DNA of 64,000 bases from Gamarada debralockiae (lineage: Eukaryota; Ascomycota; Leotiomycetes; Helotiales; Hyphodiscaceae), in the NCBI GenBank assembly GCA_002803225.1, contig NXFV01000700.1:174944-238943 (forward strand). Direction: 5' to 3'. Of this stretch, positions 21,508 through 33,310 are shown in pieces. Below the pieces are notes generated by a model. The model saw nothing but the letters and a program-made list of their open reading frames with translations. It was not told the origin of the DNA and did not search any database. Both the position numbers and the translations under genes were made by a program. Position 1 is the stretch's first letter. The number at the start of each line of letters is the position of its first letter.

Positions 21508-22833
21508 ATGAGTAGGATTGAGTCTGAGAAGGACCTGGAGCGTGGAGATGTCGACGACAGCAAGATCGCCGATGGTGAGAAAAGAGGGGAATTCGTGTCT
21601 CAGCAGAGCAGCCCGACTTTGACGCAGGGAACATTTGAGAGTGACGGGGATGCCAAGGGTATGAGTTGGAATCACTAGGTTGAACTGAACGACTAATAAT
21701 TGTTTGGCAGCTTCAAACTCAACACCTGCGTCCCCACGATGGACATCGAGGTTCGGGAAGGCGTTCTCGTGGCCTCGGTCAACTAAATCCGAGCGACGGA
21801 GCGTGGAAGGAGAGCAAGTCTTCAGAGTACGGAAGTGTAAGAGACATCCAAGACACTCGACTGGTTCTGGAAATTTTCTAAAACGGCACAGTTTCCGACG
21901 CAAGAGAAGGATACCCGCATCTAGCTTGTTTCTTGGACAGCGATGAAAATTTTATGCTGTACCGTCGGTTCGGATTTCTTCAGGCAAGACTTCTGTTGAA
22001 CAAACAGGACCAATTGCGAGCGCTGGAGGAGCAATTAGACGAGATTGACAATAATGATGACGAAGAGTACTTGACTTCAAGAGATATGGATGAGGCAGAT
22101 GAAAGACCGCGAACGAAGCTACTCAAGAAGATTGAGACGAAGTTCAAGGAATATGGTACGTTCATGTGAAGTCAATGATTCGAACAACGACTGATTGGCA
22201 CCAGCTGAATTACTCACAATTGCTCGCGATCTAACATCTCTGAGCAAGCCCGCAGCCCGAGATTACAGGAGTGTGCGCACGTATTTTGAAGATAAAGCGC
22301 CAGTGTGTGAAGATGAGAAATACATCAACCACAAAGAAGACATTATCACCCTGAAACCAGGACGAGAAAATGCATGGCTCGATGCCATGGTGGAGAAAGG
22401 ACTTCGAAAATTCGCATCTCCTACAATCAGAGCAAGCCTCCCAACCCCCTCCTTTCTCATTCTGCGACTAACCTTCGAAAAGTATCTATTCTGCTCCCCC
22501 GAGACCCGCGCAAAAGCAGACAAAGACCCACACACAATCCTCTACTCCAAGAACCGCATTGATGCCTTGGTCACGACGATCATCACGCTAATGATTCTCT
22601 TCTTGCTCATTATTCCTATCTATGTGTTATGGCATCTTGCGAGCCAACTTGAAAATGGCAAGGGTTCAGCGACTGCTACCACTATTGGAGTGCTCCTTGT
22701 TTTCACACTTATATTCTCGGCTGTGTTGAGTCTATTCACGAGGGCGAGGAGACATGAGATTTTGGGAGCTGCTGCTGCGTATTGTGCAGTCCTGGTTGTG
22801 TTCATTAGTAATGTTGGCCAGAGTGGGCCATGA
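21508..22833 (+). CDS. DUF6594-like membrane protein
   Basis: Four exons (21508-21658, 21711-21836, 21892-22155, 22205-22833) give 389 residues. The N-terminal ~95 residues are polar and low in complexity (ESEKDLERGDVDDSKIADG). The body has the pattern GYPHLACFLDSDENF followed by YRRFGFLQARLLLNKQDQL and ALEEQLDEID, typical of the fungal DUF6594 family: a helical, coiled-coil-like region that begins with a GYP motif. The C-terminal ~90 residues hold three membrane segments (IITLMILFLLIIPIYVLW, TIGVLLVFTLIFSAVLSLF, AAAAYCAVLVVFIS). Function is unknown for the family. The start is the first ATG in frame. It lies between the small protein gene and the HET relic in the same orientation. Confidence 0.85.
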
Positions 22834-23568
22834 GGTTGGTTCATTGGAGGCGTATTGGATGGGGAAGGAAAGAGTTTAGCATGGAAGTGGAGAAAGAAGT
22901 GAATGAAAATTACTATCCTACAGATTGGCTGAAGAAGCGCTTCGAATGTTGAGGGAACGTGAAATTTCGTTCTTTGAGAAAAGCGCCAAGGCTCATATCG
23001 AGACTCTCGTCCAAGTCTGGGCCAGTACTCTCATGACTGCCTAGTTCATATGATACTCATGGCCTGGAGACCCTGCAGATCCTATGAGGTTGTGGGGTGC
23101 GAGACACCTTCCAAGATTCAAGCGACACTTCCCGACATCGGTGTCAGGGCCATTGATAGACTCACCAGCTGAATACCTCTCTTAGCTCATAACTACAACA
23201 CTCCGCCAAACCTTCCCCTCAAATCTGCAACCCTCCCATATATAGAGTGCAAAATGTCGAGGACGGTTTGCATATACGAAGAGATCTCTCGTCCCAACGA
23301 ATATGTCACACAAGCAAAGAATTGCTACCAACCTTGCGCTTTCTTCCAAGAAACATCTCTAGCGCACAAGGTTAGCGGTCGGATCTCACGTACTCAAGAT
23401 TTCAGTGATTTAGCAGAGGATGGAGTGGGCCATGTATTTGCTGCTTCATGATGCCATCGCGTTGCTGTTTCCAGCTTGCCAAGAGCGATTTGAGAATGTG
23501 CGTGTTACTTTGAGCTGGGCGCACGCGAGAATTGATGGCAAGGATGCTCTTTGAAAGTTCCTGGCATT
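22834..23568. other. Intergenic with short coding-like piece
   Basis: Nothing firm. About 22921-23044 reads as a helical peptide (EEALRMLREREISFFEKSAK) without a start or splice partner and may be a gene remnant. Confidence 0.3.
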
Positions 23569-25366
23569 ATGAGGGAGTTTAGTTTGCTTTCCGATAGTGA
23601 GGAAGAGGATTCCGAGGTTGAGAGTGAGAGTAAGAATGAGGTTGCAGAGGAGCCAATGGAGGAACATGTGAGATTCGAAATGGAGATTTTTGCTTTGAGA
23701 GGCAAGCTCAAATTGGGTGTTTATAGCGTGGTTGAAGATAAGAAAGCATGGCTGAGAATATATAGGAAGAGAATGTCCATGGCCAGCCATCGGATACAGT
23801 AACCTTACTCCAGGTGACACATTTCCCGATGCTAGTTTTGAGCAAGTGTAGCTGTGGCTCGACGTTTGCTCACACAGCCACAGCTGTGAGAATCTCGACT
23901 CCCATCTCGAATTATTGAACTCGATTTATGCGAAGACTTGGAAATCCGAGTTGTGAAGTCGGTTGAAAGCAGCGATCTCATTACGCGGTACTCTTGCCTC
24001 AGCCACTGTTGAGGAACCAGGCAGATTCTGAAGACGACACGTGGGACGCTGGATTTGTACAAGACGATGATATCGTGGGATGCAGTTCCGAAGACTTTCA
24101 GAGACGTATTTCAGTAATTTTTGAGGCTGGGACTGAACTATGTGCGGATGGACTCTCTTTGCATAATCCAAGACGGTGTCGATGACTGGCGCAACGAAGC
24201 CGCGCGATGTCGTCTGTCTATGAAGGAGCGTATATCACAATCACTGCGACGTGGTCAACAAACAGTGAAGACGGGCTACAGTTATCGATGTCGCCAGATA
24301 CGAATCCGACGCCGATGGTGCTGCATGGATCTGGTCCTGATGGCACTTATGAAGTTGGTATGCGCAGACCTATTCCACGCTTGTACGAAGATCATGAGGA
24401 TTTCAAGTACTGGGATGCCTTCTCGAAACTTAACGAGGATTTTCCACTCTTAACAAGAGCTTGGGTCTTCTAAGAGCGACCGTTGTCGCCAAGTGTTCTC
24501 CATTCTGACTCGAGAGAGCTCACATGGGAGTGCAACGATGCCGTACATTGTGAATACTCCGGAACCAAATTTGACGAGATACTCCTAAGCTCGACCATCG
24601 CAAGGCATTTGGCGATGCGTTTAACATAGCCAGCTTGCCTCCAACTGGTACCAAAAGAGTCCATGAATACACTCGCGTTGAATATAACGTTTGAAAAGGA
24701 TGTCTTTCCAGCATTCTCGGGAATAGTGAAGTAAAGTGGAGTAAGGGACTCCAGCGCAGTATATTGCAAGCCTTTGGCACGATGATCTACTCAGAGGTCT
24801 CCTGTGGGAAACGTACGATCCTTAGCAGGCCGTCCGGAGGTCTGGAGAGCTCCCGGTCTTTCATGGGCTTCGATCAACGGAGTTGTGGAGTACAATGTTT
24901 CGGCCAATTTTGGAGCGTATTGCAGACCTTTACGACAGGTTGGACTCCAGCAGGCGAAGATCCTTGCGGTGAGCTTGAAGTCGCACAATTATCCGTAAAA
25001 GCACAGGTTGTCGCTACAACTCTAAGGTACGATCTTGATGTTATTTCAAGAGAAAAGCTCGTTCGAAGAACTGCGGCGAAACGAAAACGAGTTCCGACTA
25101 ACAAGCATCCGTCCTTGAGCGGCTTTTCAGTTGCGCACTGCCATACCCCCGACTTGGAGTGGGAGTTCTTTCCTTATTACGATCTAAGTGCAGAGGGTGA
25201 AGGTCATATTGCTCCAAATGATACTGTTTTCTGTATGAGAATGGCTTGGATGGGGCATACGCAGGTTTTCCTTGTACTCAAACTCTCGCCTTCAACGCCT
25301 AGGACGTGTGAACGTATTGGGATTTGTAGCGGAACTACCCTGTGGAGATCAGATGAAGATTACTGA
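23569..25366 (+). pseudogene. Heterokaryon incompatibility (HET) domain gene, decayed
   Basis: Family motifs run in order but in shifting frames: RYSCLSHC followed by TGA where Trp belongs (SHCWG) near 23992; GTLDLYKTMISWDAVPKTFR; YVRMDSLCIIQDGVDDWRNE; a one-base frameshift near 24207, after which MSSVYEGAYITITAT continues; LLTRAWVF then TAA at 24471 where Gln of FQER belongs; and SPSVLHSDSRELTWECNDA in frame after it. Farther on, LSWASINGVVEYNVS (near 24870) and CGELEVAQLSVKAQVV (near 24970) are again in different frames. The acidic stretch at 23569-23800 (LRGKLKLGVYSVVEDKKAWLR) is a plausible N-terminal exon. In intact form HET proteins trigger non-self cell death on fusion. At least three nonsense or frameshift lesions make it nonfunctional. 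Confidence 0.85.
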
Positions 25367-26608
25367 TTTGCGGATGTGGAGTCTCAGCGCATCGTCATTG
25401 TCTAAAACATGATCGCTACGATGCTTCCTATTTTGGAGCTTTGACAACGAATTGAACTCACTTTGTGAGAGGAAAGGAATGTAGAGTCGTAGAAGGAACT
25501 TTCAATGGGCACATAGATATAATTCGAGCATACTGGAATGTTTCTATAAAGCAGAGGAGAGGATGGAAATGCAGAGGTCAAGACCCGACAAATAAGAGTA
25601 ATATAGGACATGTCATGTGCAGCACGTGATATCACTCAGCTAGAGTGGTTCATCACTTACGTCTTCAACTTCTGATGCATTCAACACTTCGGATCGAGGT
25701 GGCTCTTCCATGATGCGTGTAATTGGGAGAATGTAAAAACGTAATAACGTGGCTTTGAGGATAGGGGAAGAAGGTTTCGATCAAGTAATTATCGAGTAAA
25801 AGTCGGGCTAACTATGGTTGATTTGTCATTGCCCAAAGTTCTGCTGGCCTTAGGCTGTACGGATGTCGCCTGTTCCAATTCGCTGGCAAACGACCTCTCA
25901 ATCCTCAACCACGTTTTTGCACCAACCGGCGACTTGCTTACATCAGGTACAAGCTGGTGTTTGTACAGCATTTTTGGAATGTACCTGGCTGAAATAATTA
26001 CTACGATGCTCGTTAGAAGTCGGGTCGGCTTCGTGGGCCGATTTCTCCCGCGATGGGTCAACAGCCGGGTACCTCAACACCAAACATAGCCTTGCCGTCT
26101 AGCTAAAGATACATTTACTCGATAGAAACCCGTTAAAGGTAAGGTTGGCCCGATCCAGAAATCGGCTTAATGGTCCCTGGAAGCCATGTTGGGCCTATGA
26201 GACGGTCATTGGGAACTATCACTATCCCAGGATAGTGACAGGAGATAGATAAGGATTTGGTGGGCTGTTGAAGGCGTGGATACGAATGGCTGCACACACA
26301 GTTTACCCTGGCCCTATTTCATGAGTAAGAGATCTTGTTTACCGACTGTCTTTCTCTTCTTTCGCTTCTTCTTGTATTCTTTACTTCTTTCTTGTCTTCT
26401 GAGACCAAAGAAAGAAGACTTTCTTCTTTTATCCCTTTATCACTCCCTTGACCTCCAGTCCATTTTCTTATCTCAACGACCCCTCAACGCCACGATAAGC
26501 ACATTCCACCTCGAAATTCACTTATCCACGTCCTAGAAACGCTACTCTACGTTCTTACATGCCTCCACGACTTTTAATTTTTGAGATCGACCCACGAACG
26601 CCTTCACA
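25367..26608. other. Intergenic, allantoinase promoter side
   Basis: No supportable gene in this 1.2 kb. It ends in a pyrimidine-rich core promoter (26335-26480) with GATA sites. Confidence 0.4.
26248..26526. promoter_or_regulatory. Four GATAAG sites upstream of allantoinase
   Basis: GATAAG occurs at 26248-26253 and 26495-26500 on the plus strand and at 26467-26472 and 26521-26526 on the minus strand, all within 361 bases of the start codon. Purine-use genes in fungi are typically under GATA factors of the AreA/NIT2 type that release nitrogen catabolite repression. Binding is inferred. Confidence 0.55.
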
Positions 26609-28311
26609 ATGAACCGCAGCGACAGCACCACCCAATTCCCCTACCCAACACCCGCTCACACCCCACCTCACGACTCGAACATCCCACTTACAGCCCTCGT
26701 CTCTACTCGCGCCGTCATCTTCGACAATGAGAACAATCTTGTCGTCTCACCTGCCACCATAACCATCTCTCCGCAGACCGGAACAATCATCTCCATCCTC
26801 CCAACGATTCTCCCTCCCTCGAGTTTCCCTCCAAATACGAGGTATATCGATCATACACCGCATCTGCTGCTACCAGGTCTCGTCGATGCACACGTTCACT
26901 TGAACGAACCGGGCCGAACAGAATGGGAGGGTTTCGAGACTGGCACGAAAGCCGCTGCGTCGGGTGGAGTGACGACAGTGATTGATATGCCATTGAACGC
27001 GATCCCGCCAACCACAACGGTGGCAGGACTAAAGGAGAAGATCGCCGCAGCGCAAGGACAATGCTGGGTAGACGTTGGGTTCTACGGCGGTATCATTCCC
27101 GGAAACGCGTCTGAGCTTCTGCCGCTCGTGAACGAAGGTGTTCGAGGATTCAAGGGTTTTCTTATAGAAAGCGGCGTACGACCCCTAATCCTCCCCTCAA
27201 TCACAAAACTAATATCCTGGGTGAATAGGTCGACGAATTCCCCGCCGTCTCCTCCTCAGACGTAGCACTCGCCATGACGACCCTCTCCCAAACCCCCACA
27301 ACACTCATGTTCCACGCTGAGATGATTCCCCCGATAACCGACTCCGTAGGCGACGACGTGCAAATCTCTCTCCCGCCTCTCTCACCCTCCGGCCCCCTCA
27401 CCTCCTATTCCACATTCCTGTCCTCTCGACCCCCAGCATTCGAGACTTACGCCATCGAAGAAGTCCTCTCCCTCGCACACCTAGCCCCTCAACTCCAGCT
27501 CCACATCGTGCACCTCTCCGCTATCGAAGCTATACCCCTCCTCCGCGCCGCGCGCGAACAGGGAGTGAAAATCACGGCGGAAACGTGTTTCCATTACCTA
27601 GCCCTCGCATCAGAAGACGTTGAAGATGGAGACACAAGACACAAATGCTGTCCACCCATTCGCTCCTCTCTCAATCGCGACGGGCTGTGGAAGGAACTTG
27701 CGAGTGAGGATTCAGTCATCCAGACCATTGTCTCGGATCATAGTCCCTGTACGCCGGAACTTAAATTGTTGCCTGAGCATCTGAGTCATGGATGCGCTTC
27801 CTCTCTGGGCCATGGCCAAGTCAAGCTGGTGAACGGCATAATCCTGAGCAAGGAAGAAGCCGAGGAGAAAGAAAGGGGCGATTTCTTCTCTTCATGGGGC
27901 GGAATATCATCTGTCGGCTTAGGCCTTCCTATCTTATGGACTGAAGCCACTGCTCGCTCCTCCCAATCCTCCTCTACAGCTTCGAATATCACCATCCTAG
28001 ACGTAGTCCGTCTCTGCGCCCTCAACACTGCTAAACAGGTCGGGCTGTCCCATAAGAAAGGAGCGTTAAGGCCAGGTATGGATGCAGATATCTGCGTATT
28101 TGACGACGAAGGTATTTTCGTGGTGGGCAAGGAAGAGATGTTATTCCGTAACAAAGTTTCGCCATATCAAGGCAAGACTATGAAAGGCGTAGTCAAAGAA
28201 ACTTGGGTGCGTGGCAGCAAAGTCTTCCATCGCGGAGGAGAGAATGGGGGATTTGTGGGGAAGGGAAGTGTCCCGACTGGAAAGCTGTTGTTGGAGAAGA
28301 GGAAAATTTGA
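26609..28311 (+). CDS. Allantoinase
   Basis: Exons 26609-27175 and 27229-28311 (53-nt intron) give 549 residues. The protein is a cyclic amidohydrolase that opens the hydantoin ring of allantoin to allantoate in the purine breakdown route. Metal-centre residues are all visible: His95 and His97 in [17 protein letters not shown], the carbamylated Lys182 in RGFKGF, His218 in LMFHAEM, His284 in LHIVHLS and Asp359 in IVSDHSPC. The sequence CCPPIRS and the C-terminal [12 protein letters not shown] are also characteristic of allantoinases rather than dihydropyrimidinases. The length is greater than the ~460 residues of yeast DAL1, owing to an N-terminal extension and a Ser-rich loop. Four GATA sites precede it. 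No other purine gene is adjacent. Probably cytosolic. Confidence 0.95.
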
Positions 28312-29921
28312 GTTGGTTGAGGGGATTGTGGAGGATGGGAATTTGGTAAGATTTGGATATGGATGTGATGGGATGGTGGTGGAGAGGATAAGGTTTGATG
28401 CATTTGAAGCGGGGTAGGGGTGGCAAAATTGCATACTTGGACATAATGGGATACCTGGCACCTGGATTTTCTCCTACACATCATCATACATAAATTGCAT
28501 TGAAATAACAAATTCTTTTCCTTAGCCGACGAAGCATTCCTATTCTCTTTGTTCGACTTCAGCAAGAAATCACGTGGCTTAAATCAACCGCAGCAGTCGA
28601 CGAGCACGAGACGAAGTGGCCAACCAAGAAAAAGACATTGCCGCAAACATGGAGAAACTAAACTCCCAAAGCTTTCAGCTCCGCCATTCTCGAGTATCAC
28701 ATTCGTCTTTCAAGTCAACCAATTTGAAGGAGTTGGAGATCAACAGCAGCTTGCGCAGGATCTCTTGGTTCCCTTACAACGGCTCACTTTCTAGGCCAAT
28801 CAGCAAAATCAAGACGATGCCCTAGAGCCTCCGTCATGTATGCCGAACAACATAACAAGTTTGATGAACATACCGGAACAGTGACGACGACCAGTACGCA
28901 GAACTGGTCAAGATGGCTGTACCCATAATAGGCTGTCGCCGTGCCTTCAATTCCGAAGGCTAAACAAAGAAGCCCAACCACGTTCCACAATCACACCATT
29001 TGGCCCAACCCACAATGTCGTGACTCTTGGGGACTGTGCCGGAGAGGAGGTCTTGCCTGTGAATGCCTACTACATAATTTTTGTTTGACTTCCTAACTTT
29101 ACGATCAACAATACTCAACATCAAAAGGGGTGTCAACTAATGGGCGATACGAAAACATGGGCTGTCAGCAAGTCAACAAGCCGTCACCGGAATCCTTGTT
29201 CATTCTCTCGGACTTTGATGCGTTGGGCGGTGGACAGAATTTCCGCGACGACTTTGTTGGATTGAAAGAGCACTTGGCTATGGATTTTGAGAAATGGAAG
29301 AGAGAATAGACCTTTGAGATCTACACTCTTGGAGGCTGGAAAGCTTTCTTGGGGTATTGAACTTCCACTTCGCTCCCCTTTGCTGGATTCTACAATCCCT
29401 AGAAGCAATCCTGCAGCTTGTAGCAGAGTATATGGCAGCACCCTGAAAGAAGAATCTAGTCAAGCTCCATTCGGAAGCGGTTCAATGACTCCACTTGCTT
29501 TGTAAGCAGTGGACGAAGGCACAAGAGCAGGAACGGCAAGAGAAGAGACGCTACAACATGCGCTCTCAGGTCCCAATTTAACAAGTTTCTCATTGATTGC
29601 ACTTGTAAGGCTGCACTTTGTGAAATAGAATAGATTGCAAGATTGATGTGGGAGGATAAATTTTCAGATTGATGAGAGTTATAGAGGAAAGACATAAGCA
29701 ATAAATCAAAAACACATTACACATCGTTGAAATACTTGGAAATATTTGCAATTGAATGACTCGAATTGGGGGTCAACATTAGGTATTAACTTGAGTGACG
29801 AACGAAATTGGCGCAGAGTGAAATTCTATTCCAATGTGCTCTATAACAAAGGAAGCCTCAAATTAAGGAAGACGATTCTCGTGCCCCCACCCATAAACAC
29901 GCTCCCAAAGCCAGGCTAGAC
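28312..29921. other. Mostly gene-free, one short ORF
   Basis: Apart from the doubtful 50-codon frame at 29157-29309 I see nothing that can be defended as a gene. Confidence 0.4.
29157..29309 (+). CDS. Doubtful short ORF, 50 residues
   Basis: ATG to TAG, beginning MGCQQVNKPSPESLFILSDF and continuing with an amphipathic stretch (FRDDFVGLKEHLAMDFEKW). Codon use looks protein-like, but there is no homologue I recognise and no splice partner. It may be a remnant exon of a larger gene. Confidence 0.2.
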   Translation: MGCQQVNKPSPESLFILSDFDALGGGQNFRDDFVGLKEHLAMDFEKWKRE

Positions 29922-32114
29922 TTAATCACAAACATCGAAGCCTGCACATTCAGCGTTAGCTCTGCAAAAACACATATCTGAGGAGTGAAATCTGCTTACC
30001 ATGCAGTCTCGACCGACTCCCAGCCTTCCCAATAACCTCAACCCTAAATCCCAACTTCTCCATCTCCTTAACATCCACCAATCCTCTGCCATCAAAAACC
30101 CACTTTGGTTTCCTCATCTGATATGCAATTCGTGCCCACTCCACATTCTCGCTTGCAATAACCTCCTCGCCCACACCTCTCTCACAATCTCTACAACCCT
30201 CCGCACAGGCCGGCTCAGGCAAGTACCTGTTCAACAGGTCCGTATTGAGAGCGTCTTCAACGAACGTTTCGGATTTCTTGGGACCTGTTTTATTGCGGTG
30301 AGAGGATTTCATCATGTGTAGGATGTCGAACTCAGATGGCGTGCGACCCAGTGCGGGACGAGGTTCTGAGCGGATCGCATTCTCGGATTTGACGAAGGCG
30401 GATTCTTGGTGGGTGAGAGGTGGGTAGCGGAATTGGTCCCACTCGGTGAGGATTAGAACGGCGCTGGAGTCGAAGCAGGCTTCGTAGGAATCTTTGTAGA
30501 CTGTGGACTTCGTTAGTTGGGACCTTTGATAAGGTGTGGGGAGAAGATACCTTCAATCGGACCATCTGGCTTCAAGAGCTTGAGACCGGTGGTAGCGAAC
30601 AGACGTTTGATCTCATCTTTGACATCTTCCGGATTGCACTTCGGGTCGAAGATGGCTATCTCAGCAGGGTTGTCTGCAAGCAGTGACTTGACGACCTCGA
30701 CGGCTGGGGACTCTCGGGTATCAGAAGTGTCTTTCTTGAATGCGTAGCCGAGAATGGTGATCTTTTTCCCGATTAGAGAACCATGAAGATTGCGAACAAC
30801 ACGCTTCACGAATCTATTTCGTTGATACTCATTGATAGTAATGACTTGTCTCCAGTAATCGGCGACCTCCTCGAGGTTGAGAGTCTCAGCCAAGTAGACG
30901 AGTGAGAGAATGTCTTTCTTGAAGCACGATCCGCCGAACCCAAGACCAGCTTTGAGAAATTTTGGACCCAGACGAGCATCACGTCCGATCGCACCAGCGA
31001 TCTCGTCGACGTCAGCACCAGTTTGCTCACAGATTGCGCTGATGGTATTTATGCTGCTGATTCTCTGAGCAAGCATGGAGTTTGCTACCAGCTTGGCGAG
31101 TTCTGATGACCAGAGGTTTACGGTCATGATCTTGGAGCGATCCACCCAAGTGGCGTAGATTTCTTTGAGAGCGGCTGCTGCTGCGAGGCCGTGTTTGGTC
31201 TGAGCACTACCGATCAAGATACGGTCTGGGTTGAGGAGATCTTTGATTGCGGTTCCTTCCGCGAGGAACTCGGGGTTGGAAAGAATCTCGAATGGGACAC
31301 CGGGTCTGTGGACCTCAAGCTGTCGCTACTCAGTTTTTGAAGAATGATGATAGTCGAGGACAAGTGGGCATCAGAAATATCAGGGCCACTAAACATCACG
31401 TACCATGTCACGAACGATCTGAGCAGTCCGGCAAGGAACAGTGCTCTTCTCAACAATAATCGCACCGGGCTTAGCAGCAATAGCAATGTCCCTCGTCGCT
31501 CCCTCCAAAGCCACCATATTTGTGGCAGCACCCGCTCCAATACCCGAAACCTTCGTATTTGTATTGACACTTAGGAGCACGATATCGGCCTCAGAGACAC
31601 ACTTGGCAACTTCTGTTGAAAAGAAGAGATTGGGTTGGCGGGCAGGAAGCTCGACAGTTGAGTCGTCGTCAACCTTGACTGTGGTCGTATTGGTACCATC
31701 ACGAGCAACCCGCACGATATCCTTGAGTCCGGGCTCATGGATGGGAGGATGTTGAGAGTTCCATTTTCGGATTCTGAAGGCGTCTTTGTCGACGACTGTT
31801 ACTCGGATGTTGGGAATTTGGAAGGCAATTACTGCTGCGGTTGGGCCACCTATATCCTGTCAGAAAGCTTGGTATGAAATCAGGAAAAACATGGACACAC
31901 CGACATAACCAGCTCCCACACAACATATGTTTTTCGTTATAAAGAGCGGTTGTACTCCTGCGTTTTGAAGAGACAGCTTAGAAAGGTCAATCAAACTTGG
32001 ATTGAAGGGTGTTGAGGGGTTCGTAGTAGGAGGGGTGGAACCAAGGACAGGGCTTTCGCTATCAAATGTGACACTGGGAGCGGAGCCCTCGCTGGGAGGT
32101 GATGTGGACATCAT
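29922..32114 (-). CDS. UDP-glucose 6-dehydrogenase
   Basis: Five exons (32114-31901, 31849-31404, 31319-30551, 30500-30000, 29941-29922) join in phase to 649 residues; the last exon codes only for a short tail ending FDVCD. It oxidises UDP-glucose to UDP-glucuronate with two NAD+ in the cytosol. The Rossmann motif GAGYVGG starts at residue 67, STVPCRTA and [11 protein letters not shown] mark the central part, and the catalytic Cys352 lies in [10 protein letters not shown]. The C-terminal UDP-binding domain has [16 protein letters not shown] and, after an insert of roughly 100 residues ([15 protein letters not shown] region), [13 protein letters not shown]. The N-terminal ~60-residue extension is Ser/Pro-rich. 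It follows a GT2 synthase on the same strand, 1.2 kb apart. The small last exon and its acceptor at 29942 are less certain than the rest. Confidence 0.93.
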
Positions 32115-33310
32115 TAGGGGAGAAATTTCAATGAACAGGACGGAAAGAGGGTTTGTAAAAAAAGGATTCTAGATGCAGAGTCTTGTGGTTCACACTATGG
32201 AACAAGTATATAAATTTCCTGGCAAGACCCGAGCCGGAATTCCAGCAATCGAGACACAGTTAAGGTGTTCAGCTCAATGCAGAGTCCGTAGTCTTGATTT
32301 TCCTGTCGGGATCCCGAGATCGGCAATCAGACACTACATATTCAGAGAGCAGCTCAGACTGGTCCGGGAGGAAGAGATTACAGCGATACCTGTTGATCAA
32401 CTTGACCACGGCTGACACAGGTTGCTCCCCCTGCCTGAATGTCCATACAATTTTGGCGCCCAGAAAATAAAAGGAAGCATTGCCAAGCTTCATAGGGTCG
32501 AGCTCTGTCACGTGAGACTAGTGCGACTGGACTGTAGTCGGGTGGCTGGCGCCACACAGAACCTTGTTTCCGCCTCACCATCAACCTGAGTGCGATCGAC
32601 AGCGCATCAATCAATATTATAGCCGCTAATTTCAAATTCCAACTTTTTCTTTGTTCCGATGATATGAGACACTATTTGGTATTTCGCCGACAAGGTTCCG
32701 AACGATGAGAAGCGGAGAGGGGGGCGGTAAGGAGTAATCGGCCTTGGAGCTGCTCTTTGCAGGAAGCACGTTATGACAAGTCAGGAGCTCGTGCTTAGAA
32801 AGGTGAATCAATGATCTTCTAAGACCCCAAGTCATTTGGAATCTCTGCAATGGAGCTTGAGATGCATGGCCGTGGCACTTCCTCAGTGCACTAGAAGGTT
32901 TCTGATTTTGACACTTTGACAATTGGCAATTGATAATACCGCAATTCATGCAGCTTGCACAAGCGCTGGACTACTCCTCTATCGGGCGCGGCATAGGACT
33001 TCAGAGTGATGAGCGGCGTTGAGGTCGGTGTGAGTGTACCTGCATGATGTTGAGTTGTGATGAAAGTTGGATGTTTTTTTCTTGAAAGTTACCCATCCGC
33101 GGGGATTACTTTTCGTTTCGCTGTGAGGGTCACGTGCACTCAACCACGGGAGACTCAGATCTCTATGTATTATTGTTTGGAATTAAATTGTCAGTTCTAA
33201 TTATCAATTATATAAATCCCAAATATGGCCAAGATGTTCAAGAAATCGGTAGAGACTGTACTCCCACCTTATGTCCAACCTCGACTCCTAAAACCATCAT
33301 AGCCGCCAAT
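32115..33310. other. Intergenic between GT2 and UDP-glucose dehydrogenase
   Basis: No gene seen. It holds the dehydrogenase promoter (an AT-rich TATATAAAT near 32208) and the 3' flank of the GT2 gene. Confidence 0.4.

Noticed and set aside
23254..23451. 65-codon frame as first exon of the HET relic
   Set aside because: No HET motif and no in-phase junction to the later blocks could be shown.
25814..26089. 91-codon frame before allantoinase
   Set aside because: No motif, no splice partner, and an equally long frame lies on the opposite strand.
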